Positions 58,675 through 64,000 of a stretch of 64,000 nucleotides of DNA are shown piece by piece. Numbering within the stretch: position 1 is the stretch's first letter; each line of letters opens with the position of its first letter. The notes beneath the pieces are model-generated. The model was given only the letters and a program-made list of their open reading frames with translations, did not search any database and was not told where the DNA came from. The stretch comes from Ceratodon purpureus (taxonomy: Eukaryota > Streptophyta > Bryopsida > Pseudoditrichales > Ditrichaceae), in assembly GCA_014871385.1 (NCBI GenBank), contig CM026426.1, forward strand, positions 48,617,042-48,681,041, written 5' to 3'. The position numbers and the translations under genes are program-made.

Positions 58675-59279
58675 TCAAGTGTCAATTAATGTTGAAGTCG
58701 GCTTACACTGAAGGTGACGGCGGAAGTAATGCTGAGGGTTTAGTGACCGGTGATCACCAGTTAGGGGTGACGAGAGGGTGGGCATGACCGGTGACCGCCG
58801 GTGACCGCTGTGAAGGAGACACCAGGTGACTGGTGGTCGGGGGTGAGCTTCGTCTCGCACCTCTCTCGGGGGTCGAAGTGAGCATTGTGTGTAGCCGAAG
58901 CTGCGACTCTGGGAGGAGTGAGATGTTGGAGCAATGGTTTTGTAGGGTTCAGGTGCGTCTGCTGTGGGTTTAGGGGGGGCGATGGTGAGCTTGGATTCTG
59001 GGGTTTACTCTGTAGATTTTGTTTTCGCTTCTTCTGGCGCGGTGAAGGTAGCATTGGTGGCGGCATTTGGTGTTTCTGTGGAGGGGTGTAGATGGGGCAG
59101 GAGTCGGCAAGAAGAGTCCAGCCTTCTAAGAGTTTGGAGGCAATGAGGGAGCTGTGATCAGGCGGGGGATCGGCGGAGGCAGGCACGCGGTTGTCCATTG
59201 CTGTACAACAACGACGGGAGAGAGGGAGCGGAGGGGAGGGGGAAGAGGAGGCAGAGCAGCAGCGACAGTCGAGGCAGTA
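58675..59279. other. probable 5' region of the 59-64 kb gene
   Basis: Composition turns GC-rich here. 58740-58830 repeats gtgaccgg/gtgaccgcc words. No TATA box is certain. It likely holds promoter and leader of the gene that begins at 59280. Confidence 0.35.
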
Positions 59280-62200
59280 ATGGAGCGAAGTACTGGTGCA
59301 CGCTCCGGGGACACATCCAGCGCGAGGAAGGGGAGAGTAGTGGCGGCGCGAGAGAGGAGGAGTCGCGGTGCGGGGAGTGATGAGGAAGACGCTGGGGGGG
59401 AGGGTCCGCGGAAGAAGGCGCGGGCGTCGTCAGGCAAAGGAGGGCGGACTGGTGAAGAGCCAGCGAGGAGGGAATTGCGGACGAAGGCGGCAGCAGGAGG
59501 AACCAGAGGTCGCAGTCGTGGCCGGGACGAGGTGGAGGGAGGAGTTGCAAAGGACGTGCCGAGGAGGACTTCAGGCGCAACGCGAGGAGCAGATACCCCC
59601 CAAGACGATTTGGAGGAAGAAGCTGCTGCGGGTTCGAAGTCCACAGCGAAGAAGAAAGGGAAGGGGACTGTGAGGTCTGAGAAGGCCTTCACTTGTGTAG
59701 AAGACGTCGACGACGAGATTTCGAGGCTGAAGAAGCCTCCGCGGGAATTGAAGAAGGCGGATTTCCAGGCTGAGTATGGACTCCCCAACGAGGGGGAGAA
59801 CCCCCACCACTTCCGAAGAGGCACGGTCTCTTCCGACACTGTGCGCAAGTTGTTTGGTAAGCCCTACGGAGATGGTGGTCGGAGCGGGTTCTACTGGCAG
59901 GGTTGCGAAGTCCAGGATGTTGTGGACAGGGTGAAGTACCTACATCCCATTCTGTATCAACATGGGAAGGAGGAGAATCCAAACCTGATCACCGTGAGGT
60001 TCGCCGAAGGGATAGCATTAGAGTACGAAGAAGGTGGTGGACGAGTGAATTGGTGTGCGTTCGGGGAGGAGACAAACAAGAGACAGAGGAGCCGGTACAC
60101 CATGGACAGGGGAAAGCTCGAGGAGCTGAGGAAGTCAATTGCGGAGTCCAAGTGCGTGGAGGGGAAGAGAAAGGTCGACGTCCGGGGTAAGGAGTGGCGT
60201 GGCATTAAGATAGAACCAGGCTGGGAAGGAAGGGTCGAGCAAGGGGATGCTGTGAGGGTGGGGGGTCGTGGGCCACCGGGAGATTCGAAGGGTGGACTTG
60301 AGTCCGCCATGGCCTCGGGTGTGTGCCTGCAGGAGGATACGGGTTTGCGAGGACAGAGCAGTGGCAGGTTGGCGAAGGGAGAAGTGGAGGAGCGGCTACG
60401 AGACGTGGAGGGTTTACAGCAAGCTGTCTACTTGGAGCAGAAGCATAAGCGGGAGCTGAAGAAGGAGGCAAGTCAACGGCTTGACGGCGCCATTTGGAAG
60501 AGCAAGCAAAGTGAATGGGGCATAGGCACATTGAGGAAACAAGAGGAGCAGAAGACGGCGCTGATTAGAGCGATGGAAGAGGAAGGCCGGGCCGATGTGT
60601 ACAAAGAGAAGATCAAGATGGAGGGAATTCAGGAGCAGTTGGCAGAGGAGGAGGTCAAGGTCGCGGCCGCTAAGAGGGAGCTAGAGAGTGCCGAAGCTGA
60701 GATCCAGGCATTGAACCGTGAATTGGAGTCGAGCCAATTGCAACTTGATGCCCTTGCAGCCGAGAAGTTTCAGTTGAAGCAAGGGAGGAGTACTCTGAAA
60801 TTTACTCCAAGTCCACTGGTGTATGCGCCTGCGGTGTCAATTCTGTCCGGGTGTGATTTTGAAGATGAGACCGGGTTCATCAGGATTACCCCTTGCTGCT
60901 TGTGTTCCTTCCCATTCCCGCAGAATGACATGGTTGTATCCTCCTGTAGACACTTATATCATCCTTTCTGTGCTTCAGTAGTCTTTGTGCGTAGCTGCAA
61001 GTGCGTGGCAATAGGGTGCGGGGAGATTTGTCACCCGGAATGGTACCGGAGTTTTGGTTGGGGAGAGCCACCTGCGGATTTGGTGGAGACGGCTAGGATG
61101 CTTGGAGTAGCCGAAGAAAGGAGGAGGCTGATGAAGGAAAGGACAGAGCAGGCTATGGCGAATGTGCCATCCGATGGTAAGTTAATTTACATTTAATTTT
61201 CAGCATTCTGGATATGTGGTTTAGAGTGTTGAGTCATTGTTGTGCTCTGTAGGAATTTGAGTGCTTATGTACTTTGGAGTCCTAGAATGTAGTATGCGGT
61301 TGTTCCAGTTTAGGTGAGTTCTAGAAGTTTGTTAAAGGAATAGCCAGTATATTGTTGGATCGTAAGGTTGTACACTATGTCTTTGGTGTGGTTGCTAGCA
61401 TTGTGATGATTGCGATCTTTGTGCCGGATTAGACTTGCACAGTGGATATGAAGTCCAATTTCACTAACAGCATATGTTTGAAGATGTATCTTACTGTCGA
61501 AGTCTGAAGTCAATATGTGTACAAGAAGTCCCGTCACTGAATTCTATACAGTATTGTGTATTGCATGGTACTTGGTGATTTTTGTTAGTTGCTGGAGATG
61601 TCATATTTGTACAGTAGTGTCAAAGTCTAAATCCAGTACGTGTACAAGTTGTTTGCTTCACTGAAGTCGGTACATTATTGTGTATTGCATGGTACTTGTT
61701 GATTTTTGTTAGTTGCTGGAGATGTCACATTTGTATAGTAGTGTCAAAGTCTAAATCCAGTACGTGTACAAGTTGTGTGCTTTACTGAGGTCGGTACATT
61801 ATTGTGTATTGCATGGTACTTGTTGATTTTTGTTAGGTGCAGGAAATGTCATATTTGTATATTAGGCCTAATCTTCAGGTACATGCGGCTACTTAGAGCA
61901 AGTATTTTATGTACTCCATGTGACATAGTGCTTCAAATGTACTTACGGTTTAGGGTGCGCAGACAACATTGTACTTGACGGAGCTACTACAGGTATTTCT
62001 TGTCTTTATTTATTTGGTACTAGAAGTCCTACATGGTAAACACAGAGTGAGAACAAGTCGTAGAGTACATTTAGGATTGCGAACTTGTACAAATGGTCCA
62101 CCAGTTCAAACAGAATAGGTAGTGATAGTACTGGTTCATTTGTGCTAGTTGATTGCAACTACATTCGGTACCATGTGTTTAGACTCTAACGGGATGTTTG

Positions 62201-64000
62201 GTGGCAGGTTCTAGCCTGAGGTTTGCATCACCTATGAAGGCCGTCAAGAATGCGGGGCCAACAGTGGAAGGGGAGACAAGCCAGCCAACATGGTCTCTAG
62301 ACGATCGAGAAGATTTAGGTGAAGAGCCGCAAAGGATTGTCAGGGGCGAGAGCATTAAATCTAGAGTTCCTCGAATGCTGGAGAAGCCGGTGGAGAAGGT
62401 GGTGATGGACTGTTTCACGGATGGGACTCATGTACAGGAAGCTGAACCAGAGCTCGATTCGGGAGACGATTCTTCTTCTGACGAAGAGGACGACAACAAG
62501 ATGGGCCCCTTACCTTCAAGCTCCGGCACTACCGTCTCAGGTGAAACTTCGGAGACCAGTGATGGTGAGTCGGGGGAGGGTCAAGAGGATGCTGGAGACG
62601 GTGACATTTCAATAGAGCCGCTCCCTTCAGATGGACATCTCCTCAGCCCGCCACCACCAACGCCACCGCCACCGCCAGGAGCCGGGAGCAATGAAGGAGC
62701 GACGGCGGAGGGCCAAGAAGGAGGTAGGGGTTACAAGGCGGGTGGAGGAGGTTTAGGCGTTGTTGGAGGAGGGAGGAGGAGGGATGAAGGAGCGGGCGTC
62801 ATTGGGAGTGGAAAGAAAAAGGGTGAGGCAGTTGAGGTTCTTGGGAGCGGGAGGAAGAAGGGCGAGTCAGTGGAGGATCAGCCAGCTGAGGAAGGGGACG
62901 GCGCTGCAGAAATGAAGAAGGGACACCCTGTTGGGAGCGGGAGGAAGGTTCGTGAGGCAGTGGAGGAGGTGAAAGCTAAGGAAGGGGACGGCGCAGCAGT
63001 GCCGAAGAAGGGTCCAACTGTCGGGAGCGGGAGGAAGATTCGTGAGGCTGTGGAGGTGGGGACAGCTGAGGAGCTACACGGCGCTGCATTGCCGAAGAAA
63101 GGTGGCGGTCCGACTGTTGGGAGCGGGAGGAAGAAGGGTGAGGCAGTGGAGGAGGGGACAGCTCAGGGGCTACTTGTCGAATTATCGCCAAAGAAGGGTG
63201 GTGGAGTTGGGAGCGCGGGGAAGAAGGATGAGGCAGTGGCGGAAGGGGATGGTGCTATAGAGAAGGAGAAGGGACCGCTGACACCGAAGGAGAACGAGAA
63301 GGAGGATGAGCCGCAGCCCGCGAGGAAGGAGACACCCAAGCCAGGGTCGCAATGCCTGCCGGGACGCAAGGCCAAGTTGCTCTGGGGAGAGTATGGTAAG
63401 GATGGAGGAGCCACGGCCTCAGGTTTTGTAGATACATTGGTGCAGGTGGAGGCTGCAGCCAAGTTCATGGCGGTTTCAAGACGGAAGGCGGAGGGGGGAA
63501 TAAATGAGAGCATGGCTGCGGCAAAGGAGAAGGGCTCCATGGAAGCAGAGGAGGATATGGAGGATACAGAGGTCGTTATGGAGGATACTAGAGCCGAGAT
63601 TGAAGTCCCTCGCGTGACGGATGATGAGCCTGCGGAAGGAGAGGGAGAAGAACAGTCGAAGGGTCATACGCCCCGGTCACCATTCAAGTTGAGATCAAGG
63701 AGACAAAAGGGTCCAACTGTAGAGGAGGACTCAGGGCCGGGACTTGAGGGGGCGATAGAGAATGTTTATTCCGCAGACAAGACCACATACAAGGAGCTGG
63801 CCGAGATTGTTGGGGGGAGTGGGAGTCCCGTTGCTGTCCCTGAAGCCAATGTGCGGACCAGAGCACGCACCGCCAAGGAGGCCGAGCAAGCGGCTGAGGA
63901 ATCCCCGGCATCGACCAGGGCTAAGGGTCGTAAGAGTGAGGGCAGAAAGAATGAGAAGGGAAAGGGTGACAAGGTAGGTGGCGGAATCTCACAGAAACGG
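59280..64000 (+). CDS. coiled-coil protein with RING-like Cys/His cluster and repeat-rich exon 2 (partial at right edge)
   Basis: Exon 1 runs 59280-61176, exon 2 from 62208 to beyond the window, with a 1031-bp intron (gtaagt..tggcag) whose phase joins as Gly. ATG 59280 (MERSTGARSG) is the first ATG of the frame. Residues 1-135 are basic and disordered. About 137-283 form a globular block (EISRLKKPPRELKKADFQAE, FYWQGCEVQDVVDRVKYLHP). About 373-503 are a coiled coil. About 539-595 form a Cys/His cluster, CCLC..SCRHLYHPFC..CKC..GC..HPEW. Exon 2 is open for 597 codons, acidic, with about six repeats on GSGRKKGEAVE. No stops in about 1230 codons, unlike everything to the left. Similar Cys/His clusters occur in uncharacterised plant and algal proteins; E3 ligase or chromatin roles would be guesses. 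A possible donor (aaggtaggt) lies at 63973. Confidence 0.8.
61455..61860 (+). repeat. 124-bp minisatellite in the intron
   Basis: Three to four copies with a 124-base period: tgtattgcatggtact starts at about 61557, 61681 and 61805, with tgtcaaagtctaaatccagt between. A more diverged copy precedes them from about 61455. It lies wholly in the intron of the 59-64 kb gene. Confidence 0.85.

Noticed and set aside
59126-59848. 240-codon minus-strand ORF
   Set aside because: Shadow of the GC-rich start of the 59-64 kb gene.

Overview
The window reads as nuclear DNA of a plant-lineage eukaryote with a large, repeat-rich genome. Support comes from a plant-type Ty3/gypsy LTR element, a hAT transposase of the BED/DUF659 type, GT-AG introns, a 25S rRNA fragment and long AT-rich spacers. 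The many lineage-specific ORFs suggest a charophyte alga or an early-diverging land plant, but this is inference and no species is claimed.

Layout. 1-7.2 kb: GA/TC microsatellite, an inverted pair of SINE-like sequences, and spacer with at most degenerate ORF traces. 7.2-16.4 kb: one complete but dead Ty3/gypsy element with 630-bp LTRs, gag, protease, RT, RNase H, integrase and an extra 3' ORF that ends in a zinc-finger-like motif. 16.4-24.4 kb: two inverted, diverged copies of an unknown gene (A on minus, B on plus) around about 4.4 kb of other decayed coding sequence. 24.4-29.7 kb: a hAT transposase pseudogene split by a 707-bp solo LTR with a target-site duplication, converging on an unknown minus-strand pseudogene. 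29.7-36.2 kb: AT-rich spacer, then a pseudogene interrupted by an antisense 25S rRNA/IGS fragment. 36.2-42.3 kb: kinase-like and unknown pseudogenes with a 0.6-kb duplicated block. 42.3-47 kb: an array of roughly 80-bp repeats containing a large foldback (inverted repeat) at 44.2-46.0 kb. 48.8-50 kb: an oxysterol-binding-protein-like pseudogene. 51.0-53.5 kb: a 2453-bp non-autonomous hAT element with perfect 8-bp target duplications and internal A/T hairpins. 54.4-56 kb: an unknown three-exon gene with two stops. 59.3 kb to the end: the one clearly healthy gene, encoding a coiled-coil protein with a RING-like Cys/His cluster and a repeat-rich second exon that runs off the window.

Two themes recur. 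First, almost all coding sequence left of 56 kb carries in-frame stops, mostly TAG where Gln or Trp would be expected, as C-to-T (or antisense G-to-A) decay of methylated repeats would produce; the 59-64 kb gene has none. Second, three CpG-dense islands built on ACGGCCGT-like words each sit just upstream of a mobile-element-like ORF, in the correct orientation, with a TATA-like box or AT palindrome between. Coordinates of degenerate genes and all similarity statements come from reading by eye.
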